64,000 nt of DNA from Anaerolineae bacterium (lineage in GTDB: Bacteria; Chloroflexota; Anaerolineae; Aggregatilineales; Phototrophicaceae), in NCBI GenBank assembly GCA_025055175.1, contig JANWYT010000002.1, positions 62,001-126,000 of the forward strand, given 5' to 3'. A model generated the notes under the pieces. That model saw only the letters and a list, made by a program, of their open reading frames with translations. It did no database searches and was not told where the DNA came from. Each line of letters begins with the position of its first letter. Position 1 is the stretch's first letter. Positions 43,922-52,579 of the stretch are shown here, piece after piece. The translations under genes were made by a program, and so were the position numbers.

Positions 43922-44496
43922 TCCTCGTCATAGATAACTACGATAGCTTTACGTACAACATCGTCCAAGAGTTAGGTGAGCTAGGCGCTGAGCTGTGCGT
44001 CATTCGCAACGACCAGATTGATGTAGCAGGGGTGCGCGACCTGAACCCCTCGCATATCGTCATCTCGCCAGGGCCGGGCTTCCCCAAAGACAGCGGCGTA
44101 TCGCCCCAGATCATCCGCGAGCTTGGCCCAACCATTCCTACGCTGGGCGTCTGCTTGGGTCACCAGGCAATCGGCGAGATTTTTGGCGCGACGGTCAGCC
44201 ATGCGCCCAGGCAAATGCACGGCAAGACCAGCCTGATTCACCACGACGGTGACCCGCTGTTTGAGGGCCTGAGCAATCCTTTCACTGCTACGCGCTATCA
44301 TAGCCTGGTGATCTTGCCAGAGACTGTGCCCGCTGAGTTACGCATCATTGCTCGTGCAGACAGCGGCGAGATCATGGGTGTGCGCCATGAGGCTTATCCG
44401 ATTGTTGGCGTGCAGTTCCACCCAGAGAGCATTTTGACCGACGGCGGAATCCGCATCTTGCAGAATTTCTTGGCCATGCAATTCGCTGCCACCTGA
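43918..44496 (+). CDS. trpG: Anthranilate synthase component II (glutamine amidotransferase)
   Basis: 192 residues: a class I glutamine amidotransferase that feeds ammonia to TrpE and may also serve p-aminobenzoate synthesis. It opens [25 protein letters not shown]; the nucleophile is in [15 protein letters not shown], the oxyanion HGKTS follows, and the His-Glu pair is in [12 protein letters not shown]. It is coupled to the upstream phosphatase-like gene by ATGA and lies 15 bases before trpD. Confidence 0.95.
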   Translation: [192 protein letters not shown]

Positions 44497-44511
44497 GAGG
44501 CCTATCGGCTC

Positions 44512-45549
44512 ATGGACATTCAGAAAGCCATCGACATCCTCAGCCGCTTTGGCCACTTGCAAGCTGACGAAGCCGAAGCGGTCACCCAGCAGATCATGCT
44601 GGGCCAGGCTACCGAAGCGCAGATTGGCGCGTACTTGATGGCCCTGCGCATGAAGGGCGAGACCATCGACGAAATTGTCGGCAGTGCGCGGGCCATGCGT
44701 GCCAATGCGCTGCGTGTCCCTGTGCAGACGCCACCAGAAGCTTTGTTGGATACCTGTGGCACAGGTGGTGACAAAAGTGGCACGTTCAACATCAGCACAA
44801 CGGTCGCCTTTGTGGCGGCTGGGGCGGGGGTTAAGGTGGCTAAACACGGCAACCGCGCCGCCAGTAGCCTGTGCGGCAGCGCTGACGTGCTGTCAGAGCT
44901 GGGTGTTAACCTAGATTTGACTCCTGAACAAGTGGGCCAGTGCGTCGATGAAATAGGCATTGGCTTTCTGTTCGCGGCCAAGCTGCACCCGGCTATGAAG
45001 CACGTTGGGCCTGCTCGCAAGCAACTTGGGGTGCGCACCATCTTCAACATCCTCGGCCCGCTGACTAACCCCGCTGGCGCTAAGAATCAGCTCATGGGCG
45101 TGTTCGCTGCTGATCTGACCGACTCGTTGGCTCATGTGCTGCGCGCGCTCGGCTCACGCTCGGCGCTCGTTGTCAGCGGCTACGGCGGCCTGGATGAGCT
45201 GACGACTACTGGCCCGAATCAGGTCAGCCGGCTACACGAGGGCCATGTGACGACCTTCGCTCTCGATCCTCTGAGCCTGGGCCTGCGGCCCGCCAACATT
45301 CACGATCTGTTGGGCGGTGATGCGCTACGCAACGCTGCCATCCTGCGCGGTGTGCTAGACAGCAGCCTGCGCGACGCCAAACGCGACGTGGTGCTGTTGA
45401 ACGCGGCGGCGGCCCTGTGGGCGGCAGATCGGGTGACTAACATAGAGGAAGGTCTGCGCCTAGCTGAATACGTCATCGACAGTGGAGCGGCGCTGGCCAA
45501 GCTCGATCAGCTCATCGCTTTCGGCCAGCAGCTTGTGGAGCGCTCATGA
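44512..45549 (+). CDS. trpD: Anthranilate phosphoribosyltransferase
   Basis: 345 residues. It transfers phosphoribosyl from PRPP to anthranilate. The N-terminal helical part (DIQKAIDILSRFGHLQADEAEAVTQQIMLGQATEAQIGAYLMALRMKGET) is followed by the PRPP loop LLDTCGTGGDKSGTFNISTTVAFVAAGAGVKVAKHGNRAASSLCGSADVLSELGV and KLHPAMKHVGPARKQLGVRTIFNILGPLTNPA, all diagnostic. A separate trpD, not fused to trpG. It overlaps trpC by 4 bases. Confidence 0.97.
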   Translation: MDIQKAIDILSRFGHLQADEAEAVTQQIMLGQATEAQIGAYLMALRMKGETIDEIVGSARAMRANALRVPVQTPPEALLDTCGTGGDKSGTFNISTTVAFVAAGAGVKVAKHGNRAASSLCGSADVLSELGVNLDLTPEQVGQCVDEIGIGFLFAAKLHPAMKHVGPARKQLGVRTIFNILGPLTNPAGAKNQLMGVFAADLTDSLAHVLRALGSRSALVVSGYGGLDELTTTGPNQVSRLHEGHVTTFALDPLSLGLRPANIHDLLGGDALRNAAILRGVLDSSLRDAKRDVVLLNAAAALWAADRVTNIEEGLRLAEYVIDSGAALAKLDQLIAFGQQLVERS

Positions 45550-46370
45550 CCAGCATTCGTCACACCGACTCAATCCTAGACAAAATCCTGATCCACACTG
45601 CTGCACAACTGCCTCAAGGCTCAGACTATGGCTTGCAGCTAGCCCAGGCGATGGAAGCAGCCTACGCAGCCCCACCCGTTCGCGACTTTGTTGCTCCCTT
45701 GCGCCGCGAGACAGTGGCTATCATCGCGGAGGTTAAGAAAGCCTCGCCTAGCAAGGGCCTGCTGGTGGCTGACTTCGACCCGCTAGCTGTCGCCTCGGCT
45801 TATGCCCAGGGTGGGGCGAGCGCGATCAGCGTCCTGACCGACGAAGCGCACTTCCAGGGTCACCTCGATCACCTGCGCCAGGTGAGCGCTGCATTGGAAC
45901 TACCCACGTTGCGCAAGGATTTCGTGATTGATCCGCTCCAGGTCTACCAGGCGCGTGCGGCGGGCGCATCTGCCGTGCTGCTGATCGTGGCGGCGCTGCC
46001 TGACCAGCCCCTAGCCAGCCTGCTCAGCCTGGTCGAAATTCTGGGCATGAGCGCCCTGGTCGAAGTCCACGACCTGGCCGAGCTGGGGCGAGCTATCGAA
46101 TGTGGCGCCACGCTGATCGGCGTCAATAACCGCGATCTGCGCACCTTTCAAGTGGATTTAGCCACGACTGAGAGGGTGGCGCGCAAGCTGCCTCTGGGCA
46201 TAACCCTAGTCGCCGAGAGCGGCATTTTCACCCCCGAAGACGTGCGGCGCATGGCCGACTGCGGCGCTCATGCTGTGCTGGTCGGGGAGTCGCTGGTGAC
46301 GGCGCAGGATCGGGCGGCGGCTGTGCGCGCCTTGACGGGCGTGCCGCGTCGCGAGCGTCGCGAGGACTAG
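45546..46370 (+). CDS. trpC: Indole-3-glycerol-phosphate synthase
   Basis: 274 residues, a beta/alpha barrel. Catalytic Lys in the VAIIAEVKKASPSKGLL block, YAQGGASAISVLTDEAHFQGHLDHL, then LRKDFVIDPLQVYQARAAGASAVLLIVAAL, LVEVHDLAELGRAIECGATLIGVNNRDLRTFQVD and AESGIFTPEDVRRMADCGAHAVLVGESLV. It cyclises the carboxyphenylaminodeoxyribulose phosphate to indole-glycerol phosphate. Coupled to trpD and 2 bases before trpF. The C-terminus ends in an Arg-rich tail (VPRRERRED). Confidence 0.97.
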   Translation: MTSIRHTDSILDKILIHTAAQLPQGSDYGLQLAQAMEAAYAAPPVRDFVAPLRRETVAIIAEVKKASPSKGLLVADFDPLAVASAYAQGGASAISVLTDEAHFQGHLDHLRQVSAALELPTLRKDFVIDPLQVYQARAAGASAVLLIVAALPDQPLASLLSLVEILGMSALVEVHDLAELGRAIECGATLIGVNNRDLRTFQVDLATTERVARKLPLGITLVAESGIFTPEDVRRMADCGAHAVLVGESLVTAQDRAAAVRALTGVPRRERRED

Positions 46371-46372
46371 GC

Positions 46373-47029
46373 ATGACCGTCGTCAAGGTTTGCGGCGTCA
46401 CAACCTATGAAGACGCTCACCAGGCAGCCAGTGCGGGTGCAGACATGCTGGGCCTGAATTTCTACCCACCTAGTCCACGCTACCTCTTGCCAGAAGCGGC
46501 GCAAGCGATTGTTGAGCGCTTGCGCGCGGCGCTTGGCTCGCGCTGCCCTGTCTTGGTGGGCGTATTCGTCAATGAGCCGAGCGAGGCAGTGCGAGCCGTC
46601 GTGCAGCGGGTTGGCCTGGACTTTGCGCAGCTGAGCGGAGATGAAAGCCCTGAGGCGCTGCGAGACCTGAGTGGATTAGCCTTCAAGGCGGTGCAGCCCG
46701 CTGATCTAGCGCAAGCGCTGTCCATGTCCCAAGCCTATGGGTCGCTCGGCCCGCAGGACGAACGCGCCCCTTCTCTGTTGCTAGACGCTCACCATCCTGG
46801 GCTGCGCGGTGGCACAGGGGCGCAAGTCAGCGCCGAGATAGCCCTAGCGCTGCGCCAGGCCGTGTCACGCCTCATGCTGGCCGGTGGTCTGAAGCCTGAT
46901 AACGTGGCGGAGCGCGTGCGCGCCGTGCAGCCCTGGGGGGTGGACGTAGCCAGCGGTGTTGAAGGCGAGACACCAGGCCGCAAAGACTCGCAGAAAGTCC
47001 GAGATTTCGTCGTTCATGCTAAAGTATAG
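46373..47029 (+). CDS. trpF: Phosphoribosylanthranilate isomerase
   Basis: 218 residues. VVKVCGVTTYEDAHQAASAGADMLGLNFYPPSPRYL carries the catalytic Cys of the family's K-I-C-G-I-T block; VGVFVNEPSE and DFAQLSGDESPE follow, and the C-terminal phosphate-binding part has SRLMLAGGLKPDNVAERV and PWGVDVASGVEGETPGRKDSQKVRDFV with the Asp of the conserved GvDvsSGvE. A short insertion (about 120-140, MSQAYGSLGPQDERAPS) precedes the LLLDAHHPGLRGGTG strand. It isomerises phosphoribosylanthranilate. Confidence 0.95.
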   Translation: MTVVKVCGVTTYEDAHQAASAGADMLGLNFYPPSPRYLLPEAAQAIVERLRAALGSRCPVLVGVFVNEPSEAVRAVVQRVGLDFAQLSGDESPEALRDLSGLAFKAVQPADLAQALSMSQAYGSLGPQDERAPSLLLDAHHPGLRGGTGAQVSAEIALALRQAVSRLMLAGGLKPDNVAERVRAVQPWGVDVASGVEGETPGRKDSQKVRDFVVHAKV

Positions 47030-47051
47030 AAGATCGTGAGGACAGTTGAAG

Positions 47052-48263
47052 ATGATTGGTGGAAGCAACTTGCCCAATGCTCAGGGCTACTATGGCGAGT
47101 TTGGCGGGCGCTTCGTCCCAGAGACGATCATTCCGGCCCTGGATGAGCTGTTGCATGCTTACGAAGAGGCGATGGCTGATCCCGCGTTCCATGCTGAGCT
47201 GGCTCACTTACAGCAGACCTACGTCGGCAGGCCTACGCCACTCACGTATGCCAAGCGCTTAAGCGACCATCTGGGCGGGGCGCGCATTTACCTCAAGCGA
47301 GAAGACCTGGCTCATACTGGCGCGCACAAGATCAACAATGCTCTGGGTCAGGCCTTGCTGGCTAAGCGCATGGGCAAGCGGCGCGTCATCGCAGAGACAG
47401 GCGCGGGCCAGCACGGCGTAGCTTCGGCGACGGCTTCTGCGCTGCTGGGCCTGGAATGCCACGTCTACATGGGGAGCGTCGATATGGCCCGCCAGCGACC
47501 CAACGTCTTCCGCATGAAGCTCATGGGCGCGGAGGTGCTGGCGGTGGACAGCGGTAGCAAGACGCTCAAGGATGCTATCAACGAAGCTATGCGCGATTGG
47601 GTGACTAATGTTCGCACCACCTTCTATCTGCTCGGCTCGGCACTCGGCCCACACCCTTACCCGATGATCGTGCGCGACTTCCAGAGCGTGATCGGTGTTG
47701 AAGCGCGCCGCCAAATCTTGGAAGCTACCGGCCAGCTCCCCGACGTTTGCCTGGCCTGCGTGGGCGGGGGCAGCAACGCCATCGGCTTGTTCCACGCTTT
47801 CCGCGACGATGAGTCAGTGGAGCTGATCGGCGTCGAAGCCGGCGGACTCGGCACGCACACGGACAAGCACGCAGCGCGCTTCGCCAACATGGACATCAGC
47901 CGTCCAGGTATTTTGCACGGGACACGCTCTTTTATCATGCAGGACGAAGACGGCCAAATTCGCGAGACGCACAGCATCAGCGCTGGCTTAGACTACCCTT
48001 CCATTGGGCCAGAACATGCTTACCTGCGCGCCAGCGAACGGGCCTACTACACTTCGGCTACCGATGAAGAAGCGCTGGCAGCCTTCCGCACCCTGAGCGA
48101 ACTAGAGGGGATCATTCCGGCGCTGGAGTCGGCTCATGCGATCGCAGAGGTTATCAAACGCGCGCCGACCATGAGCAAAGATAGCATTCTGTTGGTCAAC
48201 CTGAGTGGGCGTGGCGACAAAGACCTCGACACTGTGATCCGCGTCTTGGGCGATAAGCTATGA
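47052..48263 (+). CDS. trpB: Tryptophan synthase, beta subunit
   Basis: 403 residues, TrpB1 type. The start ATG at 47052 has GAGG ten bases upstream; a TTG at 47046 is less likely. It joins indole to serine. [21 protein letters not shown] is the standard N-terminus; the PLP lysine is in [43 protein letters not shown]; the phosphate loop is [13 protein letters not shown]; and the C-terminal [16 protein letters not shown] is present. The DUF429 gene that follows overlaps its stop by 4 bases, so trpA is not directly adjacent. Confidence 0.97.
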   Translation: MIGGSNLPNAQGYYGEFGGRFVPETIIPALDELLHAYEEAMADPAFHAELAHLQQTYVGRPTPLTYAKRLSDHLGGARIYLKREDLAHTGAHKINNALGQALLAKRMGKRRVIAETGAGQHGVASATASALLGLECHVYMGSVDMARQRPNVFRMKLMGAEVLAVDSGSKTLKDAINEAMRDWVTNVRTTFYLLGSALGPHPYPMIVRDFQSVIGVEARRQILEATGQLPDVCLACVGGGSNAIGLFHAFRDDESVELIGVEAGGLGTHTDKHAARFANMDISRPGILHGTRSFIMQDEDGQIRETHSISAGLDYPSIGPEHAYLRASERAYYTSATDEEALAAFRTLSELEGIIPALESAHAIAEVIKRAPTMSKDSILLVNLSGRGDKDLDTVIRVLGDKL

Positions 48264-49075
48264 CCTTGAACTTCGTCGGGGTGGATTACAGCGCCGCGCG
48301 CCAGCCGAACATGTACGTCACCTGGGGCGTGATGGAGCAGGAGGTGCTGCGCCTGATCGTGACCTATCGTGTGGCCGACTCTCTGGAACTGGCGCTGTTC
48401 ATCCGCCCTATGCGCGAAGCCGACTCGATGCTTTGGACGGGTCTGGACTGCCCTTTCAGCACCTCGCAAGACCTCATGTGCCGCCTGGGTGCAAAGTCCT
48501 GGCGGGAATTGCTAGAATTGGCGGCGCGCACCCCGCGCTTGCTTTTTCTCAATTTGCTAGAGGGTACGAGGCGGTACTACGAAGACCACGAACGCAAGTG
48601 CGGGACGATGGGCTTCTGTCGCCACACCGACCAAGCTGTCAAGGGATATGGTGTCCTCAAGCGCATTAACCCCAATCTAGGCCCGATGTTCCATAGCGGG
48701 CTGCAAGTCCTGTATACAGCGCACCTTTTAGACTCTCGTATCTATCCCTACGATCCTGAAGTGGGCAGAGCTAACCTGTTGGAGGTCTATCCATCGCATA
48801 CTTGGGCTTTGTTAGGGATGAAGCGCAGCACGGATGTGGGCGAGTTCGTGCGCCGCTTCAACGCGCGTGGGGAATTGCAAGTGTGCGCTGACGATATCCT
48901 GCCCCACGTTCAAACGCAGGACGCCGCTGACTCGGTGGTGGCTTGTGTGACGGTGGCGGCCTGTACACTGGCCTACGATTTGGGCGCGACTTGGAGTCAG
49001 CGTCCACCTTTTGCTAACGATGAGGAGTGGGCGCATAGGGCCAACGAAGGTCTTGTGGTGCGCCTGCAACGATGA
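48260..49075 (+). CDS. DUF429-family protein (predicted RNase H-like fold) inside the trp operon
   Basis: 271 residues. The opening [21 protein letters not shown] (G-x-D-x-S), the GLDCPFST loop, [15 protein letters not shown] and [22 protein letters not shown] follow the DUF429 pattern, in which the conserved Asp residues recall RNase H/ruvC-like metal sites. No enzymatic function is established for the family. It overlaps trpB by 4 bases and ends 14 bases before the preferred trpA start, so it is made together with the two tryptophan synthase subunits. Its composition does not differ visibly from its neighbours. Confidence 0.7.
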   Translation: MTLNFVGVDYSAARQPNMYVTWGVMEQEVLRLIVTYRVADSLELALFIRPMREADSMLWTGLDCPFSTSQDLMCRLGAKSWRELLELAARTPRLLFLNLLEGTRRYYEDHERKCGTMGFCRHTDQAVKGYGVLKRINPNLGPMFHSGLQVLYTAHLLDSRIYPYDPEVGRANLLEVYPSHTWALLGMKRSTDVGEFVRRFNARGELQVCADDILPHVQTQDAADSVVACVTVAACTLAYDLGATWSQRPPFANDEEWAHRANEGLVVRLQR

Positions 49076-49089
49076 CAGAGAGGATCATC

Positions 49090-49893
49090 ATGAGCAGAGT
49101 GAGCGGCCTAGCCGCATTGGAAGCCATGTTTGAGCGATCCAAAGCTGAGGGACGGGCAGCTTTCTTGCCTTATTTCCCCATCGGCTATCCTGATTATGAA
49201 ACTTCGCTGGCAGTCATCCAGGCGATGGCTGAAGTCGGCGTTGACGGCTTTGAGATTGGCGTGCCGTTCAGCGACCCGCTGGCCGACGGCCCGATGATCC
49301 AGATGGCCACCCAAAAAGCCTTAGAGAACGGCACGACGGTGCGCAAGTGCTTGCAAGCGGTGCGTGAGCTGCGCCGATGCGGCTTGGATCAGCCTATGCT
49401 GATGATGAGCTACGCCAATCCACTGCTGGCTTATGGCGCAGAACGTTTCGTCGCGGACGCTCAAGCAGCTGGTGCAGACGGAGTCATCGTGCCAGATTTG
49501 CCGCCCGAAGAAGCTCACTACTTCGCGCGAGCCTGTCAACAGGCTCAGATGTGCCAGGTCTTCATGCTTGCGCCGACCAGCGACGAGCAGCGTATACGTC
49601 TGGTAGCAGAACGAGCGACTGGCTTCATTTACGTCGTCTCGCTAACAGGCGTCACTGGTGCGCGCGCAGAACTGCCTGCCGATCTGACCGACTTCATCGG
49701 GCGTATCCGCCAGCATACCCAAACGCCGCTGGTGCTTGGCTTCGGGATCAGCCAACCGCACCACGCCCGTCAGATGAACGGCCTGGTTGAAGGCTTCATC
49801 GTCGGCAGCGCAGTGGTGCGCGCTGCTGGTCAGGGCGTAGACGCAGTGCGCGATCTGGCTCACAGCTTGCGAACAGCCCTGGTCAATTCTTGA
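49090..49893 (+). CDS. trpA: Tryptophan synthase, alpha subunit
   Basis: 267 residues from the ATG at 49090, five bases after GAGAGGA; an ATG at 49072 overlapping the previous stop is less well placed. It cleaves indole-glycerol phosphate to indole. The first strand reads FLPYFPIGYPDYETSL, the catalytic Glu and Asp are in DGFEIGVPFSDPLADGPMIQ, and the later loops are DGVIVPDLPPEEAHYF, LAPTSDEQRI and FIYVVSLTGVTGARAEL, with LVLGFGISQPHHARQ. It pairs with TrpB despite the intervening DUF429 gene. Confidence 0.96.
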   Translation: MSRVSGLAALEAMFERSKAEGRAAFLPYFPIGYPDYETSLAVIQAMAEVGVDGFEIGVPFSDPLADGPMIQMATQKALENGTTVRKCLQAVRELRRCGLDQPMLMMSYANPLLAYGAERFVADAQAAGADGVIVPDLPPEEAHYFARACQQAQMCQVFMLAPTSDEQRIRLVAERATGFIYVVSLTGVTGARAELPADLTDFIGRIRQHTQTPLVLGFGISQPHHARQMNGLVEGFIVGSAVVRAAGQGVDAVRDLAHSLRTALVNS

Positions 49894-49955
49894 GAGCGCG
49901 TCATAATAAGCCAATTCTAGTGACAGCTCAGGCGAACGACTCAGGAGCGAGTGCG

Positions 49956-50327
49956 ATGATGAAGGTGCGTGGGGTACGCGGCGCGACGACCTGCGAAGCG
50001 AACACGGTGGAGGCGATTTTAGAGGCGACGACGGAGCTTCTTCAGGCGCTGATCGACGCCAACGGCATTCAAGAGGATGATGTTGCCAGCATTTTCTTCA
50101 CCACCACTCACGACCTGACCGCTTGCTTCCCAGCCCGCGCAGCCCGCGATATGGGCTGGCGCTACACCGCCTTGTTGGGCGCGACGGAGATGAATTCTGA
50201 CGAAGGCGTGCCGATGTGCATTCGTGCGCTCATCCATTGGAACACCGAACGTCGCCTGGAAGACCTGATCCACGTATACTTGCGCGGCGCAGTGGCGCTG
50301 CGCCCAGACTTCAGTCGGACAACCTAG
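49956..50327 (+). CDS. aroH: Chorismate mutase, AroH type
   Basis: 123 residues, the usual monofunctional AroH length. The ATG at 49956 has AGGAG eight bases upstream; the open frame from 49890 would overlap trpA. It converts chorismate to prephenate. MKVRGVRGATTCEANTVEAILEATTELLQ contains the active-site Arg, TTTHDLTACFPARAAR follows, and LGATEMNSDEGVPMCIRALIHWNT carries the Glu and second Arg. This trimeric pseudo-barrel form is typical of Bacillus and relatives. It begins the aromatic half of the supraoperon. Confidence 0.95.
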   Translation: MMKVRGVRGATTCEANTVEAILEATTELLQALIDANGIQEDDVASIFFTTTHDLTACFPARAARDMGWRYTALLGATEMNSDEGVPMCIRALIHWNTERRLEDLIHVYLRGAVALRPDFSRTT

Positions 50328-50367
50328 CTTCATCAATGTCGATCATCACGGAGACAGCCGAACCCCT

Positions 50368-51339
50368 ATGAACACCTTCTCTGCGCGCCACCTGGCGGTG
50401 GTGGGCCTAGGCCTGATGGGCGGCAGCATGGCAATGGCCCTTCGGCCCTTTGCCGAGACGATCAGCGGCATAGACAGCAATCCGCAGGCGCAGCGCGCGG
50501 CCCTAGAGCGCGGCATTGTCGACCGAGCGACGGATGATCTGCGCGAGGGCGTGCGCGAAGCCGACGTGGTCGTCCTGTGCGTGCCGGTGCGCGTCATCAC
50601 CCACATGCTACGTATGACGATTGGCTCGTATCTGCGTTCCAACACCTTGCTGATCGACATCGGCAGCACGAAGCACGACATCTGCGAAGCGATGGGACGC
50701 CTGCCTATCGGGATCAACGCGATTGGTGGCCATCCGATGACGGGCAAAGAGAGCAGCGGGCTGGATGCAGCAGAGGCGGATTTGTATCGCGGACGGCCTT
50801 TCGTGTTGTGCGATACGCGCCGCACCACGCCAGCCACCCAAGCGCGCGCGCTTGGTCTGGTGGCGGCTCTGGGCGCAGAGCCGATCATGATGGATGCAGA
50901 ACGCCATGACAAGATCGTGGCGGGCATTAGCCACGTTCCATACATCCTGAGCGCGTCGCTGGTAGCCACCATTGCCCAGCAAGCCCAGGAAGATGAAGCT
51001 TTCTGGCAGTTGGCGGCAGGCGGCTTCCGCGATATGTCGCGCTTGGCAGCCAGCGACATTAAGATGATGGGCGACATCCTCAGCACGAATGCGCGTGCAG
51101 TGGCGACCATGCTGGCTATGTTCCGCGTGCGTCTGGCCATGTTGGAGACTATGCTCATCAGTGGTGAGTATGATAAGCTCATCGCCTCTCTCTACCCGGT
51201 GCGTCAGGCGCGCCTGGATTGGATGACAGACTACTACGACAAGCGAGCGAGACAGAATGGCATCAGCGAAGGACAGCTTCATCTTGCAACCCCTGCGGGC
51301 AGGCCAGGGCCTGCGGGGACAGACCGGCGTACCGGGTGA
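50368..51339 (+). CDS. tyrA: Prephenate (arogenate) dehydrogenase
   Basis: 323 residues. The NAD-binding GLGLMGGSMAMAL loop opens the protein; IDIGSTKHDICEAMGRLP, GGHPMTGKESSGLDAAEADLYRGRPFVLC and HDKIVAGISHVPYILSASLV (with the catalytic His of S-H-x-P) follow, and the helical C-terminal domain holds AAGGFRDMSRLAASD. It decarboxylates prephenate (or arogenate) towards tyrosine. No ACT domain is seen. The last 28 or so residues (NGISEGQLHLATPAGRPGPAGTDRRTG) have no family counterpart and come from reading 83 bases into aroA. Confidence 0.93.
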   Translation: MNTFSARHLAVVGLGLMGGSMAMALRPFAETISGIDSNPQAQRAALERGIVDRATDDLREGVREADVVVLCVPVRVITHMLRMTIGSYLRSNTLLIDIGSTKHDICEAMGRLPIGINAIGGHPMTGKESSGLDAAEADLYRGRPFVLCDTRRTTPATQARALGLVAALGAEPIMMDAERHDKIVAGISHVPYILSASLVATIAQQAQEDEAFWQLAAGGFRDMSRLAASDIKMMGDILSTNARAVATMLAMFRVRLAMLETMLISGEYDKLIASLYPVRQARLDWMTDYYDKRARQNGISEGQLHLATPAGRPGPAGTDRRTG

Positions 51340-52579
51340 TAAGTCGCTCTCTCATCGGGCGATCTTGCTAGGTATGCTGGCTCAGGGCCGTACCGAGGTG
51401 CGCAACTGGTTGGCGGCGGGCGATACTGAGGCAACGCTGGGGGCGGCGCGCGCCCTGGGCGTGCCGATTCTGCGCCATGACACGAACACGCTGAGCATTG
51501 ACGGTGGCTGCCTTCGCGAGGCCGATGGTCCGCTGAATTTCGTCAACGCTGGCACGGGCATTCGCCTGGCAGCAGGGATCATGGTTGGCCAGTCCTTCCC
51601 CAGCGTGCTAGATGGCAGCGATCAGCTACGACGTAGGCCGATGAAGCGCGTAGCTGAGCCGCTGCAACTGATGGGCGCGAACATCAGCACGACTGATGGC
51701 CGTTGTCCTTTGCACATTCGGCCTGCGCAGTTACGCGGCGTGCATTATGTGATGAGCATCGCCAGCGCGCAGGTCAAGAGCGCCGTGCTGTTGGCGGCCT
51801 TGTTCGCTGACTCCCCGACGACCGTCGTCCAGCCAGGCCCAGCTCGCGACCACACAGAACTCATGCTCCAGGCGATGGGCGCTGATCTGGTGGTGGAGGG
51901 CAACACTGTCACTCTGACTCCAGGCAAGCCCTTGCAGCCCCTCAACCTCAGCGTGCCTGGCGATTTCTCCTCGGCAGCTTTTCTGATGGTGGCGGCTAGC
52001 GTCGTCCCTGACAGCGAAATCACCCTGACAGGGGTCAACCTCAACCGCACGCGCGACGGCTTGCTGGATGTGTTGCGCGCGATGGGCGCAGATATTGAGG
52101 TTATAGAGCGCGGCGTCGAAGGCGGCGAACCCGTAGGGACGCTGCGCGTGCGCAGCGCTGTCCTGCGCGGCGTTGAAGTCGGCGGCGATGTCGTGGTGCG
52201 CATGATCGATGAATTCCCCGTGCTGATGGTGGCGGCGTTGTGCGCTGAAGGCGAGACGCTGGTGCGCGATGCCCAAGAGCTGCGCGTCAAAGAGACGGAT
52301 CGGATTGCGGTCATGGCTGCCGAGCTGCGCAAGATGGGCGCCGAAATTGAAGAACGTCCTGATGGCTACCGAATCGTCGGCCCACAAAAACTGCGCGGCG
52401 CAGAAGTCGATGGCCACGACGATCACCGTATTGCCATGACGCTCAGTGTGGCGGCGATGATTGCACAAAGCCAGACGGTAGTGCATGATATCGCCTGTGC
52501 AGCGGATTCTTTCCCTGGCTTCCCGCAAACTCTGCAAGCTTTGGGCGTCGAAGGTGAGGTGAGAGCGAATGGCGCTTAA
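51257..52579 (+). CDS. aroA: 3-Phosphoshikimate 1-carboxyvinyltransferase (EPSP synthase)
   Basis: 440 residues. It joins phosphoenolpyruvate to shikimate-3-phosphate. Key blocks: LRGQTGVPGDKSLSHRAILLG, FVNAGTGIRLAAGIM, LDGSDQLRRRPMKRVAEPLQLMGA, SAQVKSAVLLAALFA, VPGDFSSAAFLMVAASVV, RMIDEFPVLMVAAL, LRVKETDRIAVMAAELRKMGAEI and DGHDDHRIAMTLSVAA. The conserved 'NSGTT.R' reads NAGTGIR. The start at 51257 lies inside tyrA; a later start would remove part of the first strand, so I keep it. Overlaps aroE by 11 bases. Confidence 0.96.
   Translation: MASAKDSFILQPLRAGQGLRGQTGVPGDKSLSHRAILLGMLAQGRTEVRNWLAAGDTEATLGAARALGVPILRHDTNTLSIDGGCLREADGPLNFVNAGTGIRLAAGIMVGQSFPSVLDGSDQLRRRPMKRVAEPLQLMGANISTTDGRCPLHIRPAQLRGVHYVMSIASAQVKSAVLLAALFADSPTTVVQPGPARDHTELMLQAMGADLVVEGNTVTLTPGKPLQPLNLSVPGDFSSAAFLMVAASVVPDSEITLTGVNLNRTRDGLLDVLRAMGADIEVIERGVEGGEPVGTLRVRSAVLRGVEVGGDVVVRMIDEFPVLMVAALCAEGETLVRDAQELRVKETDRIAVMAAELRKMGAEIEERPDGYRIVGPQKLRGAEVDGHDDHRIAMTLSVAAMIAQSQTVVHDIACAADSFPGFPQTLQALGVEGEVRANGA

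Noticed and set aside
52461-52470. TTGCACAAAG inside aroA as a regulatory box
   Set aside because: It is in the middle of a coding region (codons for IAQS) with no promoter near; treated as chance and as evidence against over-reading the motif.
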